A DNA stretch of 64,000 bases, from the NCBI RefSeq assembly GCF_026016325.1, contig NZ_CP087203.1, positions 806,001 through 870,000 of the forward strand. The letters are read 5' to 3'. Under the pieces are notes generated by a model. It was not told the DNA's origin, made no database searches, and saw only the letters and a program-made list of their open reading frames with translations. Numbering within the stretch: the stretch's first letter is position 1; each line of letters begins with the position of its first letter. A program made the translations under genes and the position numbers. This stretch comes from Pseudomonas sp. B21-056. Lineage in GTDB: Bacteria > Pseudomonadota > Gammaproteobacteria > Pseudomonadales > Pseudomonadaceae. This document shows, piece by piece, positions 52,617 through 60,788 of the stretch.

Positions 52617-52892
52617 ATGGCGATTTCAGAAAAAGAATCATCAGGATCTTGGGGAGATGGAGTGGCGGCGATAATTGACGCCATTGCAAATCTCTATAAT
52701 GCCGTTTCTGCGATGTCGCCTGGCGTAGCTGACATCTTAGTCATACTGGTGGCACTTTTACCGTTCTTCGGGCTTATCTGCCGGTACATGGGGATCAGTG
52801 TCCGGGAGAAACAATCCACTTTGCGTGTCAAAGACGCCAGAAAGGCAACAAAGAAAGGCGCTAAGAAAATTACCGGAGGATCTCGAACATGA
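52617..52892 (+). CDS. Small membrane protein, unknown function (first of a gene pair)
   Basis: 91 residues with one strong hydrophobic segment (VADILVILVALLPFFGLIC, about 38-56) and a basic cytoplasmic tail (REKQSTLRVKDARKATKKGAKK overall very Lys-rich). CGGAG precedes the ATG. It overlaps the next gene by four bases (ATGA), so the two are probably co-translated. I do not recognise the family. Confidence 0.55.
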   Translation: MAISEKESSGSWGDGVAAIIDAIANLYNAVSAMSPGVADILVILVALLPFFGLICRYMGISVREKQSTLRVKDARKATKKGAKKITGGSRT

Positions 52893-53380
52893 CACACTCA
52901 ATGGTAGTGTTTGCGTCAGCACTGTTGATAGTGATGTATTGGATCGTTTGTCGTCGCCGCTCTCTTATTCACCGGGAGAAGGCCGCAGATCTACTGGTTG
53001 CTTTTTTTGAGAAGAGAGGCGTCAGTGAACGTGACAAAGATGCCGCTGAATTCTTTTACCGTTTCGCGGGCTATTGGTTCTTTCTACCGTTCATGACGAT
53101 TCTTGCGCTCCCCGTGATTGTGGGAAGGACCCTCTCAAAGCGCATGATCAGCACAGATGGAGGGAAGGAGAAAGATCTCATTAGTGACCAAGTAATGAGA
53201 ATGTATATGTTCCGGAACCCGATTACTGGGGCTACTTGCCTGCTTGTATTTTTCGTAATAGCTACCACTACTATGCTCTTGGGGCTTTTTGCTAACAGGC
53301 TGCGTGCTATGCCTTCACCCTCAGCTGTCTATATGACTACTGCTGCCAAGGTGTACCCTCCTCGTCGTCCGGCACTTTGA
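52889..53380 (+). CDS. Membrane protein, unknown function (second of the pair)
   Basis: 163 residues with three hydrophobic segments: residues 4-21, about 67-83 (WFFLPFMTILALPVIVG) and about 117-136 (GATCLLVFFVIATTTMLLGL). Between the first two lies a charged stretch (EKRGVSERDKDAAEFFYRF). Coupled to the preceding gene by a 4-bp overlap. No family recognised; it may be part of an accessory island gene pair. It is convergent with kptA 30 bp away. Confidence 0.55.
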   Translation: MTHSMVVFASALLIVMYWIVCRRRSLIHREKAADLLVAFFEKRGVSERDKDAAEFFYRFAGYWFFLPFMTILALPVIVGRTLSKRMISTDGGKEKDLISDQVMRMYMFRNPITGATCLLVFFVIATTTMLLGLFANRLRAMPSPSAVYMTTAAKVYPPRRPAL

Positions 53381-53410
53381 ATGAAGCCCTGTCTTATTTT
53401 TTGAAATGAC

Positions 53411-53956
53411 TCACTCTGAAATCAGACTGGCTGGCACATGGTCCGTCAACCAAACCCCATTTTCGGCCTGGAAGAACTTGAAACCCTGTTTGTGCATTCG
53501 AAGAGCGTCAACTTTCAGTACCACAGGCTTTCCATAACGCTGCCCAACAGCAATAGCCATTTGCATGTCCTGCGACAGATGCACATGGTGACGAGAGCCG
53601 GCAATCAGGCCTTTTTCCCTGATCGACTCCAAGAAGCGCGTGGCGGTGCCATGGTAAAGAAACTCCGGTGGTTCTTTCTCTACATGTTGAAGGCTGACGG
53701 TTCCGGTTGAGTGCCCCTGCACGGCGCGAATGCGCAGGCCATCGTCGGAGAGACTGAAGCGCTTTTTATCACTGCTGCTGACGACGGCTTGAATAAGATC
53801 CATATCCAACGGCCGGCCATCTTCAGCCGCACCGGCTATCAAAGATTCGATATCGGCCCAGCCTTCGCTGTCCAACTGCAAACCAATCGCTTGTGGTTCA
53901 TGCCTGAGGACATAGCTAAGAAACTTGCTGGTCTCGTTGAGTCGCTTGGTATCCAT
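53411..53956 (-). CDS. kptA: RNA 2'-phosphotransferase (Tpt1/KptA family)
   Basis: A 181-residue NAD-dependent enzyme that moves an internal RNA 2'-phosphate to NAD, giving ADP-ribose 1'',2''-cyclic phosphate and nicotinamide. Family motifs are complete: SKFLSYVLRHEPQAIGL (Arg18, His19), GWADIESLI, VQGHS, FLYHGTATRFLESI and HVHLSQDMQMAIAVG, covering the RNA-binding N-lobe and the ADP-ribosyltransferase C-lobe with its basic residues. The length is normal. Bacteria lack the eukaryotic tRNA splicing route that creates the usual substrate, so its role here is open. A decayed gene fragment lies directly upstream. Confidence 0.92.
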   Translation of the reverse strand: MDTKRLNETSKFLSYVLRHEPQAIGLQLDSEGWADIESLIAGAAEDGRPLDMDLIQAVVSSSDKKRFSLSDDGLRIRAVQGHSTGTVSLQHVEKEPPEFLYHGTATRFLESIREKGLIAGSRHHVHLSQDMQMAIAVGQRYGKPVVLKVDALRMHKQGFKFFQAENGVWLTDHVPASLISE

Positions 53957-53982
53957 ACTGCTTGAAGCCTCAATGTCATTCT

Positions 53983-54225
53983 TTAATCGGGCAGCAACTG
54001 CCCATCCTGGATTTTACAGAAATGGTCACAAAGGGTGAGCGTGTCCGTGGTAAAGCGCCTCGACATGCCGACGTAGCCTATCCCGTTTGTGTCGCGTTGT
54101 CCGAGATAGCCATATAAATTGGCAAAGCCGAAGAGAACTAAACACTTTGTGGAGAGACCTTTCCCATTGACTTGCAGGACATTTCCTAGAAAATCCCAAC
54201 CCCTTGCGCCTGCCGTTTTCGGTGC
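53983..54225 (-). pseudogene. 3' remnant of an unknown gene
   Basis: On the minus strand an 80-codon open frame with no usable start codon ends at TAA (53983-53985) and is preceded by an in-frame TAG. It reads like real protein: WDFLGNVLQVNGKGLS, LVLFGFANLYGYLGQRD, and GIGYVGMSRRF. Composition and phrasing suggest the C-terminus of a once longer protein that lost its 5' part. I do not recognise the family. Confidence 0.45.
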
Positions 54226-54280
54226 CTAGTCTTCGTCCACCGCTGCCAATTCAGCGGTCGGGTTTAGCAGCTCGGAAATC

Positions 54281-54468
54281 ACGTTAGGCGCATGGCAATC
54301 ACCATGAGTGCGGGCAGCTTTTATCGTCCGAATTCTTATGGCGGCTGTGCGCAGGGCATCTTCGGGTGCGCCGGTTTCCTAACGTACCGGTCTGCTAACC
54401 TGCGCATGGCTGCCACCCACTCGTTTAGCAGCGAGCGTGGCGGCTCCCACTTACGTTAGGAGTGCCCC
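54281..54468 (+). promoter_or_regulatory. Structured mRNA leader with alternative pairings over the ribosome binding site
   Basis: ACGTTAGG occurs twice, at 54281-54288 and at 54453-54460, where it overlaps the TTAGGAG ribosome binding site of the next gene. Both copies are complementary to a single CCTAACGT at 54378-54385, so two mutually exclusive helices can form. One hides the ribosome binding site and the other frees it. Between them lies a nested hairpin, GCTGCCAC (54409-54416) with GTGGCGGC (54437-54444) and CTCG (54420-54423) with CGAG (54432-54435). This resembles a riboswitch or attenuator; I recall similar leaders before related genes in other Pseudomonas but have not compared them here. 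Confidence 0.5.
54292..54459 (+). CDS. Possible 55-codon leader peptide
   Basis: Open frame from ATG 54292 to TAG 54457 within the structured leader. It begins MAITMSAGSFYRPNSYGG, is rich in Ser and Gly, and its stop overlaps the ribosome binding site of the following gene. No good ribosome binding site of its own is visible. Translation of this frame would disrupt the leader hairpins, so it could be a regulatory leader peptide or simply an accident of a structured RNA. Confidence 0.3.
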   Translation: MAITMSAGSFYRPNSYGGCAQGIFGCAGFLTYRSANLRMAATHSFSSERGGSHLR

Positions 54469-54810
54469 ATGGACAAACTCATCCCAGACCCACCCGTCCC
54501 ACCGCTGCACCTGGACATCGCTGCCGATGCCAACGCCGAACGCGTCATCGATTCCTACCTGAACTCCAAACCCGCCCAGCCCGACGAGAAACCACTCCCC
54601 GATCAGCTCTTCACCATCGTGGAAGGTGTCGATGCCGAAAGCCTGCTTGCCAACCTCAGCGAAACCCTGGCCTCCGCCAATGTCATGGCTGGTGACCTGG
54701 CATTCGAACTGGAAGGTTCCCGGCGGCATTTTGCCCTGGGGCTGCAGCAGTTGATCGAACTGGGTCAGCTCTTGGCAAACCGGGCGTTGGATACGGTTGA
54801 TCCCAGATAG
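54469..54810 (+). CDS. DUF6124/DUF3077-type small protein
   Basis: 113 residues, soluble. The pattern of a Pro-rich start (PDPPVPPLHLD), a variable middle and a helical end with ESLLANLSETLASANVMAGDLA, HFALGLQQLIELGQLLANRALD matches a family of short proteins common in Pseudomonas and of unknown function. The start is set by TTAGGAG eight bases upstream of the ATG. Expression is probably governed by the structured leader. It is followed by a terminator hairpin. Confidence 0.7.
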   Translation: MDKLIPDPPVPPLHLDIAADANAERVIDSYLNSKPAQPDEKPLPDQLFTIVEGVDAESLLANLSETLASANVMAGDLAFELEGSRRHFALGLQQLIELGQLLANRALDTVDPR

Positions 54811-54823
54811 AAACTGAAAATTC

Positions 54824-54853
54824 GGGTTTGGTCGATGATCAAACCCATTTTTT
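54824..54853 (+). terminator. Rho-independent terminator
   Basis: GGGTTTG (54824-54830) pairs with CAAACCC (54840-54846), followed by ATTTTTT. It ends the DUF6124-type gene and separates it from the leucine-rich-repeat gene. Confidence 0.8.
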
Positions 54854-54894
54854 ACGGCAGCATACGCACCATGCTCACTTCGGACGCGTAGACC

Positions 54895-56376
54895 GTGCAG
54901 ACCCCCAACCGCAGCGCCCTCTTGGCCCAACTTTCCGCCGCCCCCGATGACATTGCCGTACGTGCCGCGCTTTATCGTGATCTGCTCGACACGGCAGAGG
55001 TTTCGCTGGAGGGTTTGCGCGTTGCTGCCGGTCTCTGCGATCCGGCCGCCATGGCTGTGATTGCCCAGTTGAACACTACACCCCACAGGAATCGCCCCGG
55101 CCCCTTGTTGCCGCAGCTTCGCGGCCTGCCAGTGGACCATGTGGAGTTGGACAACGCCGAGCCACACTGGCTCGACGCCCTGGCCGGGGTGCCGTTGCGC
55201 ACGCTGATACTCAACAGCCCGAGGTTCATCTGTGGCCCGGATGTATGGCGACGTTTACCGGGCATTGCCCTGGAAAACCTGGAGGTCAGCAGCTTTTCCC
55301 GCGACGATAACGCGACCAGTCTCCCGTCACTCGAACGCCTGCGCCGCCTCAAGCTGGAAACCTACGGCGAAGACTTCGACGACAGTTTCCTCAGGCAACT
55401 GGGCAGCAGCGGGTTACAAGAGTTGTCGTTGAACCGTTGCGATGACATCACCGACGACGGCCTTCGGGCGCTGTCGCCGCTCAAGTTGCGCTCACTCACG
55501 CTGCAACGCGCAGGAGAACTCACTTCAGCGGGGATGCGGCACCTATGCGCGCACCCACTCGAACAACTGACCGTCAGCTCAAGCGGCGCCATCCTGCGGG
55601 ACCCTTCCTGGCTTACCGATATGACCGCCTTGCGCTCGCTGAGCCTCGATGACTGCTACGCCTCGGACACCCTGCTTGACGCCATCCGCGACCTTCCGAT
55701 CGAACGGCTTTCGCTGCATGGCGCATACCTCTGCGAGGATGACTTCGAGGGACTCGAAGGCATGCCGCTTGCCGATCTGGATCTCAAAGGTTCACGCCAG
55801 ATGATCGAGCGCCTGGACGTGCTGCACGCGTTTCCACTCAAACACCTGGGGCTCTCCGATGTGCAAGGCATCGACGCGCAGACGTTGCGTGATCTTGAAG
55901 GGCTGGGCTTGGAGTCGCTGGACCTGTCGTTGAACGCGGTGAGCTGGAAAACGCTGAAACAACTGGCCTGCCTGCCGCTGAAACGGCTGAATCTCAGTTT
56001 CTGCGAGGGCGTTGATGGCAAGACGTTGCGTAAGCTGACAGAACTGGGCCTGCCGTTGGAGCAACTTGAAATCAGTGGGTTGGACCTGCGCGATGCCGAC
56101 CTGGCTTGTCTGCGTGACTTGCCGCTGCAACGTCTCGGCTTGTATGAAAGCCCCTGGCTGACCGACGCCGGCGTCGCCCATCTTGCGGGGTTGCCGTTGC
56201 GGGATTTGACGCTTGAGGCGGGGCCGGGGGAGTCGCGGCTTACGTCAGCTATGGTGTCGGTGCTGGAGCGGCTGCCGTTGGAGAGGTTGTCGTTGCGTAA
56301 TGGCTCGGAGATCAGTGGAGAGGGGTGGGATCGATTGGCGCGGTTGTCGGCGCGGGTGAGAGGGCCTGGGATCTGA
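54895..56376 (+). CDS. Leucine-rich repeat protein
   Basis: 493 residues. After an N-terminal helical part (LLAQLSAAPDDIAVRAALYRDLL) resembling the repeat-companion domain seen beside bacterial repeats, about fifteen leucine-rich repeats follow, of the cysteine-containing F-box-like type (LQELSLNRCDDITDDGLRAL, LKRLNLSFCEGVDGKTL, LTDAGVAHLAGLPL). No signal peptide is seen. The start is a GTG with only a weak ribosome binding site (GGACG), so the N-terminus is uncertain. The function is unknown; the fold suggests protein-protein binding, perhaps with a host or regulatory partner. Confidence 0.7.
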   Translation: MQTPNRSALLAQLSAAPDDIAVRAALYRDLLDTAEVSLEGLRVAAGLCDPAAMAVIAQLNTTPHRNRPGPLLPQLRGLPVDHVELDNAEPHWLDALAGVPLRTLILNSPRFICGPDVWRRLPGIALENLEVSSFSRDDNATSLPSLERLRRLKLETYGEDFDDSFLRQLGSSGLQELSLNRCDDITDDGLRALSPLKLRSLTLQRAGELTSAGMRHLCAHPLEQLTVSSSGAILRDPSWLTDMTALRSLSLDDCYASDTLLDAIRDLPIERLSLHGAYLCEDDFEGLEGMPLADLDLKGSRQMIERLDVLHAFPLKHLGLSDVQGIDAQTLRDLEGLGLESLDLSLNAVSWKTLKQLACLPLKRLNLSFCEGVDGKTLRKLTELGLPLEQLEISGLDLRDADLACLRDLPLQRLGLYESPWLTDAGVAHLAGLPLRDLTLEAGPGESRLTSAMVSVLERLPLERLSLRNGSEISGEGWDRLARLSARVRGPGI

Positions 56377-56390
56377 CTCTCGCACCGAGG

Positions 56391-56414
56391 AAAAAGTCGC
56401 ACCACCGGTGCGAC
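56391..56414 (-). terminator. Terminator between convergent LRR and tautomerase genes
   Basis: GTCGCACC (56396-56403) and GGTGCGAC (56407-56414) form an 8-bp stem with a 3-nt loop. The preceding AAAAA gives a T run on the minus strand, so it mainly ends the tautomerase transcript. Confidence 0.65.
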
Positions 56415-56462
56415 ATTGTCCTGGTCGCACAACCTGAGTCAGGGGCTACCGAAACCTGGCCC

Positions 56463-56876
56463 CTACACGGCAGAGACATCACCGGTTTGTTGCACCAACG
56501 CCATTGCAAACTTGCCCAGGCCCACCGACCAATCCGAATAGTCGTTCTCATGCATGAAGATGAAAATATCCTGCGGACGAACCTGGGCTTGAGCGCCGAG
56601 ATTGTCAGCGATTTTTTTGTACAACTCCCGTTTCATGGCGTCACTGCGACCTCTGCGCATCGTGATTTCAATCACGACGAGCTTGTTTGAACGGGCGACA
56701 CCATTGAAGGTGCGGCTGTAGAAAAACTGCTCCGGGTCATAGTCAGTGACCAGGTTGAACAGCTCATCCTCAGGCATGCCGATGCTCTCTATCAGCGCTT
56801 GGTGTATGCCGTCGACGATGTGTTGACGTTGCTGCTGGCTGGTACCTTTGATGACGGCGGTACGGACGAATGGCAT
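56463..56876 (-). CDS. Tautomerase-superfamily protein
   Basis: 137 residues. MPFVRTAVIKG places the catalytic proline right after the start methionine, as in 4-oxalocrotonate tautomerase relatives. I therefore choose the ATG at 56876 and not the in-frame one 15 bp upstream. The rest (YDPEQFFYSRTFNG, VVIEITMRRGRSDAMKRELY, FIFMHENDYSDWSVGLGKFA) matches the longer tautomerase group, which holds enol-keto isomerases and dehalogenase-like enzymes. The substrate is unknown. A divergent LysR gene 140 bp away probably regulates it. Confidence 0.8.
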   Translation of the reverse strand: MPFVRTAVIKGTSQQQRQHIVDGIHQALIESIGMPEDELFNLVTDYDPEQFFYSRTFNGVARSNKLVVIEITMRRGRSDAMKRELYKKIADNLGAQAQVRPQDIFIFMHENDYSDWSVGLGKFAMALVQQTGDVSAV

Positions 56877-57016
56877 GTGAGACTCTCTCAATTGCTTTGG
56901 GATTTGTACCTACGGCTCTGGCTAACAGGGCGTAGAGGTACAGCAGGATTTTCCAGAGCCAGGGCGGCGCAGGAAAACGATTTATGGGCCCGAAGTAATT
57001 GAGTTAAAGTCACTTA

Positions 57017-57928
57017 ATGAAACGTCGCCTTCCTCCACTCAATGCTCTGCGCTCCTTCGAAGCCGCCGCCCGGCTGGGAAGGATGACGTCTGCCGCCGAT
57101 GAACTTTCGGTCACACCTGGCGCCGTGAGTCGCCAGGTACGCCAGTTGGAACTGAGTCTGGGGGTGGACCTGTTCGAAGGGACAAAGAACAAACCGCAAC
57201 TCACCGCTGCCGGCAAAGAACTCCTGCCGGACCTGACGGCTGCGCTGGATCAGATCGAGGCGGCGGTAGGCAGAGTCAGAGATACCGCGACGGGTATTCT
57301 GGACGTGTCCTGTTTCAGCACCTTCACGGTCAAATGGTTGATACCCCGACTGTTCGATTTCAATATGAAGTACCCGGATATCAAGGTTCGCTTGAGCTCC
57401 TCAGGCGACACTAGCGATCCGGGGCGTGATCGGTATGACGTGATGATCACGGCTGAACAGGGAAGGCTCGAGGCTCAGGAAAACACCCTTCTGCTATTCC
57501 CCGAAAGATTGGGCATCGTACTGTCACCGGCGTTATCCGCGGGTATCCAGCTGACTGAACTCAGTTCGATTTTCCAGCATCCGTTACTGCACACCAAAAC
57601 GCGCCCGAATGCCTGGGCCAGCTGGGGTGATGCGATTGGCTATCAGGCCACCGCACCGGCGGGGTTGGAGTACGAGCATTACTATTTTACGTTGGAGGCT
57701 GCGATTGCCGGCCTGGGGATCTGCGTTGCTCCCTGGCACCTGGTGGCTGACGACATTCGTCTTGGCCGGCTGCTGGCACCGTTTGGATTTCATCAGAGCA
57801 GTTATTCCTATGTTGCGAAGCAGAGTTCGCAACGCAGTAAAAAATTGGAGTTGTTCTCTGGGTGGTTGGTGGCTCAGGCAGAGCGGGATAGCTTGCCAAG
57901 CTCAATCTATGGTCCACCATCCGCGTAG
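57017..57928 (+). CDS. LysR-family transcriptional regulator (GcvA-like)
   Basis: 303 residues. The opening LPPLNALRSFEAAARLGRMT and SAADELSVTPGAVSRQVRQLE is the GcvA/AmpR-type helix-turn-helix, followed by a standard effector-binding domain. It is divergent from the tautomerase gene, and the 140-bp gap probably holds both promoters and the regulator's own binding site. Ligand unknown. Confidence 0.87.
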   Translation: MKRRLPPLNALRSFEAAARLGRMTSAADELSVTPGAVSRQVRQLELSLGVDLFEGTKNKPQLTAAGKELLPDLTAALDQIEAAVGRVRDTATGILDVSCFSTFTVKWLIPRLFDFNMKYPDIKVRLSSSGDTSDPGRDRYDVMITAEQGRLEAQENTLLLFPERLGIVLSPALSAGIQLTELSSIFQHPLLHTKTRPNAWASWGDAIGYQATAPAGLEYEHYYFTLEAAIAGLGICVAPWHLVADDIRLGRLLAPFGFHQSSYSYVAKQSSQRSKKLELFSGWLVAQAERDSLPSSIYGPPSA

Positions 57929-58098
57929 CCTTCAGACTGCTGGTACGTGTTTTGGGACAAGACAGGGCGTGCCGATATTTTATTGAAGTTGATGGATACG
58001 GTATCGAAACCGCTTACAATCAACGCAGCGATGAGCAACAACCAGGTCCTGTTGCTGATAGCTACTGATTTTTTATATTTTTTGGAGAGAGTTAAGAG

Positions 58099-58737
58099 AT
58101 GACGGCGGCAAGTTTTTCAAAAGACGAAATTGCATTGAGTGAGATTTTTTTGTTTTTTGCTCGGCAGATACGGACCATTGTATTAGTTTTTGTTGTGATT
58201 TTTTCCATAGGCCTGGGCTATGCGATCACCAGACCTACGGTGTACATCAGTGTTGCGAAGGTAACGATAGGTGATAGTTTAAACGTGGATTCGAGCGAGT
58301 CCAATCAACTCGAGAGTCCGGAAACGATAATTTATAAATATTCTCAAGTCGCGACAATAAAGCCTATAACGAAAACCAATATAGTTGAGGTCTCGGTTGT
58401 TGCTGCGAGTCGCGAAGACTCAGTTAAAAAGCTCTCGTTCGTTGTAAATGAGCTGGTTACGACGCAGAATCATATTTATCAGGAGCAGGAGAGTAAATTT
58501 ATTAAGTATTTAGGTTTGTTGGAGGTTGCAGGTGCGAAAGAAATGCAAATTTTAAGTCTGTTGCAGAATGCATCTCACTCTTCAATGACCCACTCGTCAG
58601 AGATCACGACCGCTGAGCTTTCTTACAGCGGCAAAATGTATAAAATTTTACTTGGCACCACGCTCATTGCTTTTCTCGCAGCTTTGGTCATTGGCGCCAT
58701 TAAGGAATGGATTGGACGGGGGCGTGAAGTTGTTTGA
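58099..58737 (+). CDS. Wzz-type chain-length determinant-like membrane protein
   Basis: 212 residues with two membrane helices (about 22-46, RTIVLVFVVIFSIGLGYAI, and about 187-206, ILLGTTLIAFLAALVIGAI) and a periplasmic part between them, the layout of short Wzz polysaccharide co-polymerases. YISVAKVTIGD after the first helix fits the family. It is smaller than usual (about 320 residues), lacks any neighbouring polysaccharide genes and is AT-rich, so it may be an acquired or reduced member. GGAGAGAG precedes the ATG. Confidence 0.55.
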   Translation: MTAASFSKDEIALSEIFLFFARQIRTIVLVFVVIFSIGLGYAITRPTVYISVAKVTIGDSLNVDSSESNQLESPETIIYKYSQVATIKPITKTNIVEVSVVAASREDSVKKLSFVVNELVTTQNHIYQEQESKFIKYLGLLEVAGAKEMQILSLLQNASHSSMTHSSEITTAELSYSGKMYKILLGTTLIAFLAALVIGAIKEWIGRGREVV

Positions 58738-58871
58738 TTATGAATGTCAAACAATAGAGGTATAGATATAGGCTACTTGTAATCGGCCGAAAGGGAACGT
58801 TTCCGCCTTTGTGCTTGTTGGATGGCCCCTGGCAACTCGAGGCCATCTAACATGTTTTGCAATCGGTAATT

Positions 58872-60230
58872 TCAGCTTTGTGCCGCAAGTCGTTCTGATT
58901 GCTGGATTGTGGGTTTTGGCAATGCCATGCGCAGGCTTTCGCGATACTGTTCCGCCGGGGCTTCGTGGATGACCTCGACAACAGCATCGTAGTTTTCTCG
59001 AATGACCGACTCAATCTCAACAATGTCCGCACGGAAGAACTCCTTGCGCCCATTAACTTTGTTGAGGCGACCTGCGGCGAAGCGTTCATGCAGTTTTGCT
59101 TCCAATGCCGGAGCGTTATTCGAGAAGACCATCGCGTGCACGTCAAACCAGAATGGCACTGACGCATCACCGAGCTCATCAACCCGATCCATGGGCTCCA
59201 GGCGGCGGGTCATACCGATCTTGTAAATCCCTTCCCCGAATGCCCCTAGGTTGGAGATCACGTACACATAGCCGGCTTTGGCATTCTGTTCGCGATAGTC
59301 AATGAGCTTCTCTTCGCTCTCTAGCTCGGCCCGGCCCGCTTCAACCTCGGCTAGCTTCGCCAGCAGGGCGGCCCGCTCTTCTTCGGATTCTACTTTGTCC
59401 AGGCGAGCCTGGAGGTCACGCATGGCGGTGGTAAAGTGTTTGCGCTCCTTGGCGATTTTCTCCCGCGCTGCGCGAATCTCCTGCTCCAGCTTCTGCTGTT
59501 CCCGCAACTCTTCTCGGGCACGCTTCGCTTCTTCCTTTTCCTCTTGCTTCTTGATCTGAAACTCTTGGGCAAGGTGCAGTTCATCAAGCTTGAGGCTCAG
59601 ATAAGTACGCGATATTTCTACGCTCATAATCTTGCCAAGGCGGTTGCAGGTTTCGAACGATTTGAGAATTCGTTTCTCGCCCAGTTCAACGTTGTCAAAT
59701 TTCACGTTGTCCACACAGACATCGGCTTCGTTGTTGAACGAGCGAATCACCAGCTTGATCATGTCGTTCACAAGCTTCCGACCTTGGGCCTTGCTGTTGT
59801 TGACCGTCCAGTCCATGTTCCCGGTTGCTGCCTCCCCACCCTTAATCATTGTTTTCTGACGTTCGCGGACACTGTCCAGTCGGGACTTGTATTCTTGGCT
59901 GGTGACTAGCTTGAACTTGGGTTCATAGAGCGCAAAGCTTTCTAGCAGTAACGTCTCCTCCCACACGAGTATCTGCCCCTGCAAATCAGCTGAGCGCTGC
60001 GCTAGCGAAGCCACCTCGCGCTCAGCGCGCTGAGTTTCTTGGCGGACGGCAGTAAGTTTCTCTTTCTCTTGCTCGATCAGCCTTTGAACCTCCAAGACGT
60101 CCATGGCACCAATCTTGGTAGTGAACGCTTGGAGCTGCGCATATTGCGTTTGGAGATCCGTAAGCTGAGCTTGCAAATCATCCGCGCGTTGCCGGTGTAC
60201 GGGGCCTTTCCAATAGTCGCTAAGGGACAT
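58872..60230 (-). CDS. DUF4041 and GIY-YIG (MUG113/T5orf172-type) protein
   Basis: 452 residues. The N-terminal third is coiled coil (Gln/Glu-rich), then a DUF4041-like domain (LYEPKFKLVTSQEYKSRLD, NNEADVCVDNVKFDN, KIMSVEISRTYLSLKLDELH), a second long charged coiled coil (EEKEEAKRAREELREQQKLE), and a C-terminal GIY-YIG nuclease-like domain at about 315-395 (GYVYVISNLGAFGEGIYKIGMTRR with LEAKLHERF and KEFF). Such proteins are common in prophages and islands. DNA cleavage or binding is likely, but the role is unknown. GAGGAAGG precedes the start. It lies close to the 3' end of ssrA, a typical insertion point. Confidence 0.8.
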   Translation of the reverse strand: MSLSDYWKGPVHRQRADDLQAQLTDLQTQYAQLQAFTTKIGAMDVLEVQRLIEQEKEKLTAVRQETQRAEREVASLAQRSADLQGQILVWEETLLLESFALYEPKFKLVTSQEYKSRLDSVRERQKTMIKGGEAATGNMDWTVNNSKAQGRKLVNDMIKLVIRSFNNEADVCVDNVKFDNVELGEKRILKSFETCNRLGKIMSVEISRTYLSLKLDELHLAQEFQIKKQEEKEEAKRAREELREQQKLEQEIRAAREKIAKERKHFTTAMRDLQARLDKVESEEERAALLAKLAEVEAGRAELESEEKLIDYREQNAKAGYVYVISNLGAFGEGIYKIGMTRRLEPMDRVDELGDASVPFWFDVHAMVFSNNAPALEAKLHERFAAGRLNKVNGRKEFFRADIVEIESVIRENYDAVVEVIHEAPAEQYRESLRMALPKPTIQQSERLAAQS

Positions 60231-60762
60231 AGGTTCCTTCCTCGTTTCTGAATCAATTGGTCGTTCAGTTCCGAACCAACGCAGACGCCTTCACAGCGCA
60301 AAGCCTGGAGGCCGGTCGCGTAGTAATTCAATCGATTTCAGCGTTGATATGCATCGGGTTGGGGTGGGGCTCGTCAGGAAGGGGAAATTGCACGGCCTTC
60401 TTTCCTTGTGCGCCGAGCCATTGTTAGGCCATTACTGTGTAGAATGAGCTGAAATAGCCATTCGTGCAAATCGTTGATGTGCTGGGGCCAGCAACCCTCC
60501 CCCTGATGGAATGCGAGATGCAGCGAGCAAACTTTCAGGCTGACTCCCGACTGGCAACGTTGCTCAGAGAACGTACCCAATCCTATGTTGACCCGTTTCT
60601 TGAAAGGCGTGTGGCTTGGGCGCCCATAGGTACTCCAACGCTGTTTGTGTATTCCAAAATTTACCAGCCGAATGCTTGGAATACCGCTTGGAATACATTT
60701 CAGAATGGATCTGGGGGAGCCCAATGGCGCTGAAACCCCCGTATTTACTGGATTTCAGGCAC
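60231..60762. other. Gene-free interval beside tmRNA with short repeats (possible island edge)
   Basis: 532 bp without a convincing gene. It contains a 12-bp tandem repeat with TTGGAATAC at 60676-60684 and 60688-60696, and the inverted copy GTATTCCAA at 60649-60657. This arrangement resembles arm-type recombinase binding sites next to an attachment site. No integrase is present, so this may be what remains of an element. Confidence 0.4.
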
Positions 60763-60788
60763 AAAAAAAGACGTCCGTGGACGTCTTT
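60763..60788 (-). terminator. Rho-independent terminator of ssrA
   Basis: On the minus strand AAAGACGTCC pairs with GGACGTCTTT and is followed by a run of T. It lies 12 bp after the CCA end of tmRNA. Confidence 0.88.

Noticed and set aside
60374..60764. Short minus-strand frames of 116 and 66 residues near tmRNA, considered as integrase remnants
   Set aside because: They overlap each other in different frames and show no tyrosine recombinase motif.
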